Of a stretch of DNA of 46,564 nucleotides, positions 8,226 to 16,480 are shown in pieces. The stretch's first letter is position 1. Each line of letters starts with the position of its first letter. The notes below the pieces were generated by a model. It was not told where the DNA came from. It saw only the letters and a program-made list of their open reading frames with translations, and did not search any database. The stretch covers positions 1-46,564 of the forward strand of contig JALHNT010000056.1 in assembly GCA_022843385.1 (NCBI GenBank), read 5' to 3'. This stretch comes from Anaerolineae bacterium (GTDB taxonomy: Bacteria; Chloroflexota; Anaerolineae; Aggregatilineales; Phototrophicaceae). The translations under genes and the position numbers were made by a program.

Positions 8226-10798
8226 ACCAGCCGCAGCCACCGGAAAAGCCGTTACTCGACCAGATCGAGCAGGCGGTGCAGCAGCAGCAGCTCACCGGGC
8301 AGGCGACGATTGACCGGCTCAATCACCTGCGCCCGCTGCCCCCGCGTACCTTTCAGGATCAGCTCGAAGCCCGCCTGCTCCGTCAGTATCAACCTCAGGA
8401 GGAAACCATGCAAGCCGTTCAACCAGTTTATCCCCTGCGCCGCATCAACCTCATCGGGGTCGCTGCCCTGGTCGCGGTGCTGCTGCTCGGCATCCTCTTC
8501 ATCAACCGACCGCGTTCCCAGGTGGCCTGGATGCCCATCGCCCAGGAAGCGACCGCGACGCCGACGCCCATGCTGGCCGAGTCGATTGATGTTCAGGTGC
8601 CTGTATCCCTGCAAGGGATTATGTCGCCGTTAGCCAGGATTGAAGGTGGGCTGTTTCAAATGGGGACAAATCCCGCCGAGGTTGTGAGCGCGGTATCCGA
8701 ATGCCAGACCGAGTGGAATGCGAACTGCGAGCTGAATTGGGGAGAGGATTCGGTTCCCCAGCATCCAGTCCGCATAAGCCCGTTCGACATTGAAACGCAC
8801 GAGGTCAGTTACCGCCAATACCTTGCCTTCTTGAACTGGCTTGGCCCGAACCGCCATCTGGATGGTTGCCTGGGGCAGAGCTGTATTCTCATTGACCCGG
8901 ATGAGCTTGCCAGCGATGTCCAGTTCGAAAATGGTCGTTATCAGATTGATGACGCGTTTCTCAACTTCCCGGTGGTCGGGGTAACGTGGTATGGCGCACA
9001 GGCTTACTGCGAAGCGATTGATCGCCGCTTGCCTACGGAAGCCGAGTGGGAACATGCCGCCCGGACCGGCGAGAATTTCTTCTATCCCTGGGGTAATGTG
9101 TTTGATGCCAGCCTTGCACGAACCAGTCGCCCGCTGGAGGCGAATATGGATTTGATCGGTGCGCGGGAAATTGAAAGCTATCCGCCCAATGCGTTTGGTC
9201 TATACGACATGGCTGGCAATGTCGCCGAGTGGGTATGGGATTGGTACCGTGCGACCGAGTACATCGAGCGCTCGCGACAAGCGGAAACCGATGACCCGGT
9301 CGGCCCGTTATCGGGGGACGAGAAAGTGGTACGGGGTGGGTCATGGGATTCGTTGCCTTTCTTCGCCCGCAGCGTACACCGGCAAATGCGCCCGCCGGAT
9401 GCGCCAGCAAACTGGATTGGTTTTCGTTGTGTGCAGGGCAAACCGATCAACGCCAGTGTGACGAACCATACATCCGCTCAAGCTGTCCAGTTGCCGGCTG
9501 ACCGGGTGGCGGTGTCCTTGCCGCTGTCCGATACGACCCGGATTGTGGCTGAAGAGGTCATTGTTGTCGGCGACCGGGTGGATGTGTACGGCGCGGATGG
9601 AGCGATTGAACGGCTGGCAGAGCAGGCGCAGGTCGTCGCAATTGAGCCATTCTTCATCGATGGCGATACCCAGGGAACGGTGACGCCGGTTCCACGCACG
9701 TTGATCACGCTGGCAGTTCTGCCGCTGGAGGCCACCCGTCTGACGATTGCGCTGGAGGCCGGGCAATCGCTGGCCTTCGTCAAAGTCATCCCCGATCAGC
9801 AAAATCTCTCGCCAGTGGTGATGACCAGCCGCAACATCATCTGGGGGACGAGCGCGGCACAGGCTATCCAGGCCTTCGTCACCGTTTATCTACCCGCCGA
9901 TCAGATACCGGCTGATGCGGTGCGGTCGGTGGATGCCATCGAGGATCAATATCTGACACGCAGCCTGAACGCCTGGGAGCTTGTCCAGTCAGCCGATTTC
10001 CGAGATGAATCGTATCCATCTGGTCTTATTCCAAATGGGATGGGTGCAACCGAGATTCCGCTGTCACGAATTGCCAACGACATATCCGATTTACAGCCCT
10101 GGACACCGGTGCAAATTCAATTGACCGTGTTTCTGGCGGAAAATTATCTCACCATCCGGTTGCCGGCAGTGCGCATCCTGCGCAACGGAAAATCAATAGG
10201 CGGTGCTACGGAACCCTTCGTGAGTTTTGTGTTGCCGCAAACGGAGATGATCCTGTTTAGTCGCCTCATCGCCGAGGGCGCAGAAGAGTTCAGCCTGCTG
10301 ACCGTCACGCCACTGGATGATGCCGCCGAAGAGCCGTCCGGGTTGGACACATTCGGCAATGTGGTGGAATTTGCGCCAGGCGAAGAGGGGAGCTGCGGCC
10401 AGGTGGCTGCCGGGCCAAGTATCGATTTCTGGGGCAATCCAATGTCTGAAGGACCAGTCACCACCGGATTCAGCGCCAACCATCCCGGCATCGACTTTGA
10501 AGGGCCGGAGGGGAATGTGGTGCGCGCCACCAGCCTGGGTAAGGTGCTGTTCGCCGGTTACAGTTCATGGGGCTATGGCAATGTGGTGGCGCTGTCGCAC
10601 GGGCCGTTCATCTCGCTCTATGCTCATCTGGGGTCGATCCTGGTGCAGTGCGGCGAGCTGGTGCAGGCCGGCGACCCGGTCGGCACACTGGGTTCAACCG
10701 GCAACAGCAGCGGGCCGCATCTGCACTTTGAAATCCGGCTCGACGGTCTGCCGCTCGATCCCTTGCTGTTCCTGCCCCAACTGGCTGAACCGGAATAG
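8222..10798 (+). CDS. Membrane-anchored multidomain protein: SUMF1, two CpaB-like modules, M23 peptidase; putative anti-sigma partner
   Basis: 858 residues. 1-73: hydrophilic, Gln-rich, presumably cytoplasmic. 74-94: membrane helix (INLIGVAALVAVLLLGILFI). 138-404: SUMF1/formylglycine-generating-enzyme fold (GGLFQMGTN, RLPTEAEWEHAAR at 269-281, AFGLYDMAGNVAEWVWDW, VVRGGSWD, GFRC), but the cysteine pair used by true FGE before the C-terminal GFRC is absent, so it probably binds rather than oxidises. 424-522 and about 550-697: two modules resembling the CpaB/RcpC domain. 735-850: M23 LytM-type peptidase with H754, D758, H802 and HLH 833-835 intact. The peptidase would act on peptidoglycan outside the membrane. 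Coupling to the ECF sigma gene suggests a sensor that controls sigma activity; that role is inferred. Confidence 0.85.
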   Translation: MNQPQPPEKPLLDQIEQAVQQQQLTGQATIDRLNHLRPLPPRTFQDQLEARLLRQYQPQEETMQAVQPVYPLRRINLIGVAALVAVLLLGILFINRPRSQVAWMPIAQEATATPTPMLAESIDVQVPVSLQGIMSPLARIEGGLFQMGTNPAEVVSAVSECQTEWNANCELNWGEDSVPQHPVRISPFDIETHEVSYRQYLAFLNWLGPNRHLDGCLGQSCILIDPDELASDVQFENGRYQIDDAFLNFPVVGVTWYGAQAYCEAIDRRLPTEAEWEHAARTGENFFYPWGNVFDASLARTSRPLEANMDLIGAREIESYPPNAFGLYDMAGNVAEWVWDWYRATEYIERSRQAETDDPVGPLSGDEKVVRGGSWDSLPFFARSVHRQMRPPDAPANWIGFRCVQGKPINASVTNHTSAQAVQLPADRVAVSLPLSDTTRIVAEEVIVVGDRVDVYGADGAIERLAEQAQVVAIEPFFIDGDTQGTVTPVPRTLITLAVLPLEATRLTIALEAGQSLAFVKVIPDQQNLSPVVMTSRNIIWGTSAAQAIQAFVTVYLPADQIPADAVRSVDAIEDQYLTRSLNAWELVQSADFRDESYPSGLIPNGMGATEIPLSRIANDISDLQPWTPVQIQLTVFLAENYLTIRLPAVRILRNGKSIGGATEPFVSFVLPQTEMILFSRLIAEGAEEFSLLTVTPLDDAAEEPSGLDTFGNVVEFAPGEEGSCGQVAAGPSIDFWGNPMSEGPVTTGFSANHPGIDFEGPEGNVVRATSLGKVLFAGYSSWGYGNVVALSHGPFISLYAHLGSILVQCGELVQAGDPVGTLGSTGNSSGPHLHFEIRLDGLPLDPLLFLPQLAEPE

Positions 10799-10881
10799 GC
10801 GGTTGTTCAGCCGATTCTGACGGCGTTCCAACGCAAGCGCCGTATGATACGCCCATCGCCAAATCATCCGATGGGCTGTTC

Positions 10882-11487
10882 ATGCCGGATCTCAAACTGC
10901 TGATCGTCGCTGAAAATCCGCTGGCGCGCATGGGGCTGGCGGCGCTGCTGGCTCATCAGGATGGGCTGACCATCGCCGGGCAAACCTCCGGCGGCGCTTC
11001 GTTATCCGATGAACTTGACCTGTACCAACCGGATGTCATTGCCTGGGACTGGGGCTGGGGCAGCGCGCCTGATCTGCCGCCAGATGTGCCGGTAGTGGCG
11101 CTGCTGAAGGATACTCAGCAGGCGCTGGATGCCTGGGCCGCCGGGGCGCGTGGCCTGCTCCTGGGCAGCACCGATGCCGATAGTCTGGCAGCAGCGCTGA
11201 TCGCAGCCGGGCAGGGGTTGGCCGTGATGGAACCGGGGCTGACGAGCGCGTTTTCGGCCCTCGATCTACGGCAGAAGGATGCGGCGGTCGATACGCTGAC
11301 GCCGCGCGAACGCGAGGTGTTGCAACTGCTGGCAGAAGGGCTGCCCAACAAATCCATCGCCCGCCGCCTGAGCATCACCGATCATACCGTCAAGTTTCAC
11401 GTCAACGCCATCATGAGCAAGCTGGGGGTGCAGAGCCGGACTGAAGCGGTCGTCCGCGCCACCCGCCTCGGCCTGATCCTGTTGTAA
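10882..11487 (+). CDS. NarL/FixJ-type response regulator with degenerate receiver domain
   Basis: 201 residues. Receiver domain at about 4-118 (LKLLIVAENPLARMGLAALL) and a LuxR-type helix-turn-helix at about 136-198 (LTPREREVLQLLAEGLPNKS, then SITDHTVKFHVNAIMSKLGV). D56 sits at the phosphorylation position, but the usual acidic pair at the start of the receiver is reduced to E11-N12, and the segment after D56 (WGWGSAPDLPPD) is shortened relative to the standard DxxMPxxDG. Phosphorylation may therefore be weak or replaced by another input. It lies 83 bases after the sigma/M23 pair on the same strand and may belong to the same circuit; no histidine kinase is adjacent. Confidence 0.85.
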   Translation: MPDLKLLIVAENPLARMGLAALLAHQDGLTIAGQTSGGASLSDELDLYQPDVIAWDWGWGSAPDLPPDVPVVALLKDTQQALDAWAAGARGLLLGSTDADSLAAALIAAGQGLAVMEPGLTSAFSALDLRQKDAAVDTLTPREREVLQLLAEGLPNKSIARRLSITDHTVKFHVNAIMSKLGVQSRTEAVVRATRLGLILL

Positions 11488-11699
11488 GACCACCCATGAC
11501 ATTCGTCGCTCTGTGGGATGACATTCATCAGGGGGCAGGGGTGCAAAACGGGAGTATGGTAGAGGTAGATAGGTCGTTGGGAAGGAAAAGCAGTTTGAGC
11601 TTCTCGCTCCCACAACCTCATAAAGTTACTCCTCCTGTTATCTGAGACAGGAGAAAATTCCCGGTAGGGAATTTGGGGTAATGTCCCTGGGTTGGGTTG

Positions 11700-11733
11700 G
11701 CACTCACGCTGGTACGAACACCGGCGTGAGTGC
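11700..11733. terminator. Hairpin between convergent genes
   Basis: GCACTCACGC (11700-11709) pairs with GCGTGAGTGC (11724-11733) around a 14-base loop that can itself partly pair. On the plus strand it is followed by TTTAT. It ends 10 bases before the stop codon of the convergent acetyltransferase gene. A second small palindrome (AAATTCCC/GGGAATTT) lies at 11655-11674. Confidence 0.5.
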
Positions 11734-11743
11734 TTTATGGGGA

Positions 11744-12340
11744 CTAGTGACTCCGCCCGGCTGGGCGCTCGTCCAGGCTGAAGGCACGGGCAAATCCCCG
11801 CCGCCGGTCTTCGGCAAACAGATAGGTCAGTTCCACCTGTGCGCCCCACCGTTCATCCAGATTGACTGCCGTGACATTGAAACCGGCTTTGAGCTTGGCG
11901 ATGATGACCGCGCGGTTATTGGGCTGGTGATTGCTGACCACGCGCTCATAGCCCACCAGATGCAGATAGCTGAGGAAGCGCCGCAGGAAACGGCTGTAGA
12001 GTCCCTGTCGCTGATAGGCAGGCAAGACGCCGCTGCTGGTCATGAAGAAGGTCTCGCGGTCGCGCAGGTCGCCGTAGGAAAACCCAATCGCCTCGCCAGT
12101 CGTCGTCTGAAACAGGAAGCGCTCGTGATGGCTCTGGGCAAAAGCCTGGCCGAGCGCGTTCAGCCGGGGTTCGCGTTCAGCAGGCAGGGTGTAGGCTCCC
12201 AGTTGGCTGAAGGGTGGGAAGATGGCTTCCAGCAGCGGCACGGCCTGCGCCCAGAAAGCGGCCGCATCGGTGACCGGGATAGCCCGGATGCCGGGGGCCA
12301 GTTCGTAAGGGAAAAAGGTCGCGCGAATCGGTTCAAACAT
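11744..12340 (-). CDS. GNAT-family N-acetyltransferase
   Basis: 198 residues from the ATG at 12340, which has GGAGG seven bases upstream; an earlier in-frame start (12409) would add 23 residues of little GNAT character and is rejected. The acetyl-CoA-binding motif A is GVLPAYQRQGLYSRFLRRFL at about 118-137, preceded by the beta-strand segment ETFFMTSS, and followed by YERVVSNHQPNNRAVIIAKL, the usual motif B region. The family moves an acetyl group from acetyl-CoA to an amine; the acceptor cannot be predicted. It is a single gene, convergent with the NarL-type regulator. Confidence 0.8.
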   Translation of the reverse strand: MFEPIRATFFPYELAPGIRAIPVTDAAAFWAQAVPLLEAIFPPFSQLGAYTLPAEREPRLNALGQAFAQSHHERFLFQTTTGEAIGFSYGDLRDRETFFMTSSGVLPAYQRQGLYSRFLRRFLSYLHLVGYERVVSNHQPNNRAVIIAKLKAGFNVTAVNLDERWGAQVELTYLFAEDRRRGFARAFSLDERPAGRSH

Positions 12341-12544
12341 GGCTGCACCTCCACCAGGACGATGCGCACCAGCATAACGAAACAGGCGCGGCAGGAGTCC
12401 CCCAATCATTGGCGCGTTGCGGCGCTGCCGGATAGACTATCAACCATTCCTCGCGTTGGGATTAATATCCGTAATTTGTTGCCGTGTATGGTGATGAGCG
12501 AACAAGATTCGCCTGGATTCAGGCTGCACTGATGGGTTACGGGG

Positions 12545-12578
12545 ATCAGCCCGCTGAACGACTTGCCAGCGGGCTGAT
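12545..12578 (-). terminator. Hairpin after the SLATT-like gene pair
   Basis: A perfect 12-base stem (ATCAGCCCGCTG with CAGCGGGCTGAT) and a 10-base loop sit seven bases past the stop codon of the minus-strand gene ending at 12585. No T-run follows, so termination is inferred. Confidence 0.5.
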
Positions 12579-12584
12579 GAATCC

Positions 12585-13535
12585 TTAACCAGCCGAGGTC
12601 GGTTCCTCGTCTTCCGGGTCGTTGGGGGGTGTGGCTTCAACATGGCGCGCACCTGGTGCCAGAGCGCTGTCGGATTCGGGCGGCGGCGCTTCATGAGCGA
12701 CGGCAATGGTAGGCGCGATGGCTTCCGGCGCGGCGAAGATGACATCATCCTCATTGCTATCCATCAGCGGCACACCAGAAGGCGGCGCAGCGGCGGCCAT
12801 CTGATCCTGATCCATCAATTCGCTGGTGACCACCGAGGCGGACACAGCACTGCCCATCACCGTGCCAGCCGGGAGCGCTGTCGCTGCCTGAGCGACCGGT
12901 GTCTGTACCGTAACGGTGGGCTTGGGCGTGCTGGCGGCCAGAATCTGCTGGATGGTGGCGAGCTGCTCATCGGTAAGATTCAGGTTGCTGGTGAGCGCGG
13001 TCATGGTACGAGAGTCGACGGTTTCTTCCGGGGCTTCAGCCGCCTGCACAAACTGCCCCCATTGATTGACTTCGGCAGTGAAAACAGTCTCACCGCTGGA
13101 GACCAGCTTGGGGTAAATAGCTTGCAGGTCGGTCAGCGGTTTGCGATCTTCGTCCGGTGCCATCAGCTTCACCCGCTCCAGCCCCATCAGGGCATCGCGA
13201 TAGATGTTGATCTGTCGCTCCCAACCGTAGAGTTGGCGAAACGATGTCAGCAGGGCGGCCAGCGCCGGCAGAGTGGCGGCTAACAGCGACAGCACCGGCC
13301 ATTGACCGTTGGCGCTGATGGTCGCCACCAGCGAAGAGAGCGTCATCACTGCCGCTCCCAGCGTGAAGGTGAAATCGGCATTCAACTGATTTTCACGGAC
13401 GCGGCTTTCATAGAAGCTGATCTGGGCTTGCAGCCGTTTGTCCATGTAGATTTTGTAGAGAACTTCAACGTCCTCGCGAGTATGAGTTTCCTGGTCGAGA
13501 TGGGCCGCCTGGGCCGCCACCTGTTCACTAGCCAT
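12585..13535 (-). CDS. SLATT/DUF4231-like two-helix membrane protein with disordered tail
   Basis: 316 residues. An N-terminal helical segment (REDVEVLYKIYMDKRLQAQI, then FYESRVRENQLNADFTF) leads into two hydrophobic helices at about 57-74 and 80-98 with a short hairpin (SANGQWPVL). A charged segment, FRQLYGWERQINIYRDALMG, follows; this is the layout of SLATT domains (SMODS/SLOG-associating two-TM effectors, including DUF4231). From about 205 on, the protein is Ala/Pro/Thr/Glu-rich and probably disordered. SLATT proteins are thought to form membrane pores in defence or signalling. The start ATG overlaps the end of the upstream gene by eight bases and is preceded by AAGGAG, so the two are coupled. 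Family membership is by layout and motif, not a profile search. Confidence 0.6.
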   Translation of the reverse strand: MASEQVAAQAAHLDQETHTREDVEVLYKIYMDKRLQAQISFYESRVRENQLNADFTFTLGAAVMTLSSLVATISANGQWPVLSLLAATLPALAALLTSFRQLYGWERQINIYRDALMGLERVKLMAPDEDRKPLTDLQAIYPKLVSSGETVFTAEVNQWGQFVQAAEAPEETVDSRTMTALTSNLNLTDEQLATIQQILAASTPKPTVTVQTPVAQAATALPAGTVMGSAVSASVVTSELMDQDQMAAAAPPSGVPLMDSNEDDVIFAAPEAIAPTIAVAHEAPPPESDSALAPGARHVEATPPNDPEDEEPTSAG

Positions 13536-14166
13536 TTTCCTGCTCCTTCACGCGAATATCGATCACGTTTTCGCGCAATTTCTGAACGCGTTCGGGGGTG
13601 TCGTAGGGCGGCAGATGCGACAGATAGCTGAAGTAATGCATTCGCAGTTCTTCGGCCAGCCGACGGTTCTTGCCCCAGCGTTTGTGGGGTTCGCCCCGGT
13701 TGCTCAGGGCGGTGAAGAATGCTGTGATCGCACCGATGAGCGCTGTCAGGTAACTCATCGTCTGTTGAATACCATTGACCGTTGTCGTCGCACCGGGTGG
13801 GTCATAATACAGGGTAGCGACTGCGCCGAAGACTGTCGTCAGGAAGGCACCGATTACGAACACCCATTGGTAAAGATAGTAGCGATTCTGATAGTGTTTC
13901 GATTGCTGGCTGAACTGAAAGAAAGTGGGCAGCAGATACTCATTCAGATCCTTGATGTCGTGGGCGATGACTGGATACTGGCTCAGATCCGCGCCACCAT
14001 CCCAGTATTTGACCGAGATGAAACCTTCGTCATGTACCAGTTTCTCGTAGTTCTCCGGGTCAGTCGGACGATCCCACTCCACAGGAATTCCACGCAAGCG
14101 GGGGCGACGCTTGAGGAAAAACAGATTCTCATACCAGGGTCTTGGTGCCACACTGGCCTCCCACAT
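13528..14166 (-). CDS. SLATT/DUF4231-like two-helix membrane protein
   Basis: 212 residues from ATG 14166 (a TTG two codons earlier is also open). The N-terminal ~90 residues are soluble (RPRLRGIPVEWDRPTDPENY...). A helical stretch, FFQFSQQSKHYQNRYYLYQW, runs into two membrane helices at about 96-119 and 136-155. These are followed by NRGEPHKRWGKNRRLAEELR and MHYFSYLSHLPPYDT, which matches the DUF4231 pattern in which a basic region and an aromatic FxYL segment follow the second helix. First gene of a two-gene unit with the longer SLATT-like gene. There is no nucleotidyltransferase, SLOG or nuclease neighbour, so a defence role is only a hypothesis. It is divergent from the amidohydrolase gene at 14350. 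Confidence 0.65.
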   Translation of the reverse strand: MWEASVAPRPWYENLFFLKRRPRLRGIPVEWDRPTDPENYEKLVHDEGFISVKYWDGGADLSQYPVIAHDIKDLNEYLLPTFFQFSQQSKHYQNRYYLYQWVFVIGAFLTTVFGAVATLYYDPPGATTTVNGIQQTMSYLTALIGAITAFFTALSNRGEPHKRWGKNRRLAEELRMHYFSYLSHLPPYDTPERVQKLRENVIDIRVKEQENG

Positions 14167-14349
14167 GAACAAACCGTTTCTAAACCAGTATAGCGATGAA
14201 CCTCATTCTTCGCGACTGAAGATTCGCGCCGCACCCGACAAGTCAGGATGACAAATGCGGCGATTAACGGTACAGTCAACCTTGATGAATGCCACTGCCG
14301 AAGCGGTGTACCATTCAGGATAGAGCGAATCATAATAGAGGTTGAGACG

Positions 14350-15132
14350 ATGGCGAAACTGGTAATCAGCCTGGCGCAGATGAACATCGCGCTGGGGGAT
14401 GTGCGCAAGAATGTGGCGGTGATGGAGAAATGGGTGGTCGAGGCAGCACGACGCGGCTCACACCTGATTGTATTCCCGGAGTTGTGGTCTACCGGCTGTG
14501 CCTGGGAAGAGTCGAAAGAGCTTGCCAGCGCGCTGAACAGCGGCATCTTCAATGAGATGAGCGCGGCGGCGGCCCAGAACAAGGTCTGCATTGCCGGTTC
14601 AGTAATGGAAAAGCGCGGCCTGGAAGTCGCCAACAGTGCCGCTTTCTTCGCGCCCAATGGCCGGATGCTGGGTGTTTACCGTAAGATGCATCTGTTCCGG
14701 CTGATGGACGAGGACAAATGGCTGCAACCGGGGCAGTCACCGCTATCGATGGATCTGCCCTGGGGCAATACCGCGATGGCAATCTGTTACGATCTGCGCT
14801 TCCCGGAATTGTTCCGCAAGTATGCGGTCGATGGCGCGAAGATGATGATCGTTCCGGCGGAATGGCCGTTGGCACGGCTGGAACACTGGCGGGCGCTGGT
14901 GATCGCGCGGGCGATTGAGAACCAGTGTTATATGGTGGCCTGCAACGCCGCCGGCGAGATCGGCGACACGCCATTTGCCGGGCATTCGATGGTGGTTGAT
15001 CCCTGGGGCAAGATCATCATCGAAGGGGGCGATACTCCCCAGCTCCTCACCGCTGAGATCGAACTGGATGTGGTGGACGAAGTTCGCCAGCGCATACCGG
15101 TGTTCGAGGATCGTCGCCCCGAATTGTATTGA
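14350..15132 (+). CDS. Carbon-nitrogen hydrolase (nitrilase superfamily, omega-amidase-like)
   Basis: 260 residues from ATG 14350, which has AGAGGTTGAG just upstream; the in-frame extension back to 14248 lacks family similarity. The catalytic triad of the superfamily is complete: E44 in VFPELWSTG, K112 in YRKMHLF and C146 in AICYDLRFPE. The stretches MHLFRLMDEDKWLQPG and AEWPLARLEHWRALVIARAI are typical of the omega-amidase/YafV branch, which hydrolyses 2-oxoglutaramate-type amides in the cytosol. The exact substrate is uncertain; deaminated glutathione and beta-ureidopropionate relatives have similar motifs. It stands alone and ends before a good intrinsic terminator. Confidence 0.88.
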   Translation: MAKLVISLAQMNIALGDVRKNVAVMEKWVVEAARRGSHLIVFPELWSTGCAWEESKELASALNSGIFNEMSAAAAQNKVCIAGSVMEKRGLEVANSAAFFAPNGRMLGVYRKMHLFRLMDEDKWLQPGQSPLSMDLPWGNTAMAICYDLRFPELFRKYAVDGAKMMIVPAEWPLARLEHWRALVIARAIENQCYMVACNAAGEIGDTPFAGHSMVVDPWGKIIIEGGDTPQLLTAEIELDVVDEVRQRIPVFEDRRPELY

Positions 15133-15144
15133 TCTACAAGCCAG

Positions 15145-15172
15145 AGACACGGCGGCTGACCGTGTCTTTCCT
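15145..15172 (+). terminator. Intrinsic terminator after the amidohydrolase gene
   Basis: AGACACGG (15145-15152) pairs with CCGTGTCT (15160-15167) around a seven-base loop, followed by TTCCTTT. It sits 12 bases after the stop codon. Confidence 0.7.
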
Positions 15173-15195
15173 TTGGCACCGCGCAGCCTGCTTTG

Positions 15196-16374
15196 TCAGC
15201 CAGCCTCACCATATACCCGCGTCTCGGGTTTGAAAGCGGCCCAGGCGAACCAGAAGTGAGTCCCGGCCAGCAGCGGCTGCAACTGACGGCCCTGCAGCTC
15301 GCCGGCGGTCGCCTGACCAAAGAGGTTCCAGGCGCTGCCGGTCTGGTCATCGCGGATCACACCGTCCTGAGCGCTGAAGGTCAGCGTTTGTCCATCCAGC
15401 ACCCGGCTGTAGAGCGCCGCCGTCCCGACATCGCGCGACTCGTCAATGCGCGCGGCATCGAGGGCGCTGGCGACGCCGCCCTGCCACAAGGCCACGACGG
15501 CTTCCTCGCCGATCACATCATTGATGACCTGCTGCGCTTGCAGCAGCGGGAAGGGATAGGCCACCGCTTCGCCACCCAGCAGCGCCCCCAGCACCCGCTC
15601 GGTCGCCCGCAGCCGGGGATCGACCGCTTCATCGAACAGGAACGGATCGCCGCTGTCATAACCGGTGTAGGGATTGACGCCGTAGGAACGGGCTGCACCG
15701 GTCTCCCGCGAAAGCACCTGCCCATCCGGGTACTGCGCGGCGAACTGAGCGAAACCAACCACCTGCGAGGGCAGCATGGTCAACTGCGTCCCTGTGTAGC
15801 TGCCGACAATCGCCTCGCCGGTGAACTGCTGCCACCAGCTCTGGGTCTGGTCATCCCACATAATCAGGTCGCTCTTGCGCAGATTGCCGGTGGTGCCGAA
15901 GTACAGCTCGACGCCATCCACCTGTCGTTCGAACACAATCGAGGCGTTGCACAGCGGGCAGAAGGTGACGGCTACCGGAATTCCACCGACGGTATCATTC
16001 ACAATTTCATGCCAGGTCAGGATCGCCAGCGGATAGGCACGGGCATCGCCTTCGATCACCAGCGCGATCACCGGCGACTGCGGCTGGAGCCAGGTTTCAG
16101 CTGTGGCGATGCTCTCGAAGACCGGGCCGGGCAGCGCCTCCATCAGCAGATGGGGTTGTTCCGGGAAGCCGATGGGCGGGATGCCGTTGGGGGGCGGGCC
16201 ACCGGAACGCACCTCGCTGAAATCAATGCTGGTCTGGCAGAAGTCGGTTTTGGTCCAGGGGCCGCTGGGGAAGGCGATGGCGACCCCCTGAAACGGATCA
16301 TCGCACGAATTCTGGGCGGCTGCCGGCAGTGTGAAGAGACTGAGACACACGATCAATCCGATGAGCTGTCGCAT
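15196..16374 (-). CDS. Secreted DUF3179 domain protein
   Basis: 392 residues from ATG 16374, chosen because it starts a clean signal peptide (MRQLIGLIVCLSLFTLPAAA) and has AAAGGGTTAGG before it; the longer frame to 16482 has no signal-like start. The mature protein has the DUF3179 hallmarks: YPLAILTWHEIVND, GIPVAVTFCPLCNASIVFER, then STGNLRKSDL-like and WWQQFTGEAIVG segments, with a second half-repeat (AYPFPLLQAQQVINDVIGEE) towards the C-terminus. The CPLC pair could form a disulfide or bind metal. The molecular role of DUF3179 is not known. It is divergent from the acetyltransferase gene at 16481. Confidence 0.88.
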   Translation of the reverse strand: MRQLIGLIVCLSLFTLPAAAQNSCDDPFQGVAIAFPSGPWTKTDFCQTSIDFSEVRSGGPPPNGIPPIGFPEQPHLLMEALPGPVFESIATAETWLQPQSPVIALVIEGDARAYPLAILTWHEIVNDTVGGIPVAVTFCPLCNASIVFERQVDGVELYFGTTGNLRKSDLIMWDDQTQSWWQQFTGEAIVGSYTGTQLTMLPSQVVGFAQFAAQYPDGQVLSRETGAARSYGVNPYTGYDSGDPFLFDEAVDPRLRATERVLGALLGGEAVAYPFPLLQAQQVINDVIGEEAVVALWQGGVASALDAARIDESRDVGTAALYSRVLDGQTLTFSAQDGVIRDDQTGSAWNLFGQATAGELQGRQLQPLLAGTHFWFAWAAFKPETRVYGEAG

Positions 16375-16480
16375 CCTAACCCTTTCTATCCCTTCTATGC
16401 GTCTGTATCCAATAGGATTTTGATTACGGAAGTCTAACACCTTAGAATAGAGCAATACTGATGCAGAGAAAGTTGAATTC

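Noticed and set aside
15193..16437. Plus-strand frame of 414 codons
   Set aside because: Antisense to the DUF3179 gene, which has a signal peptide and recognisable motifs; the plus frame has none.
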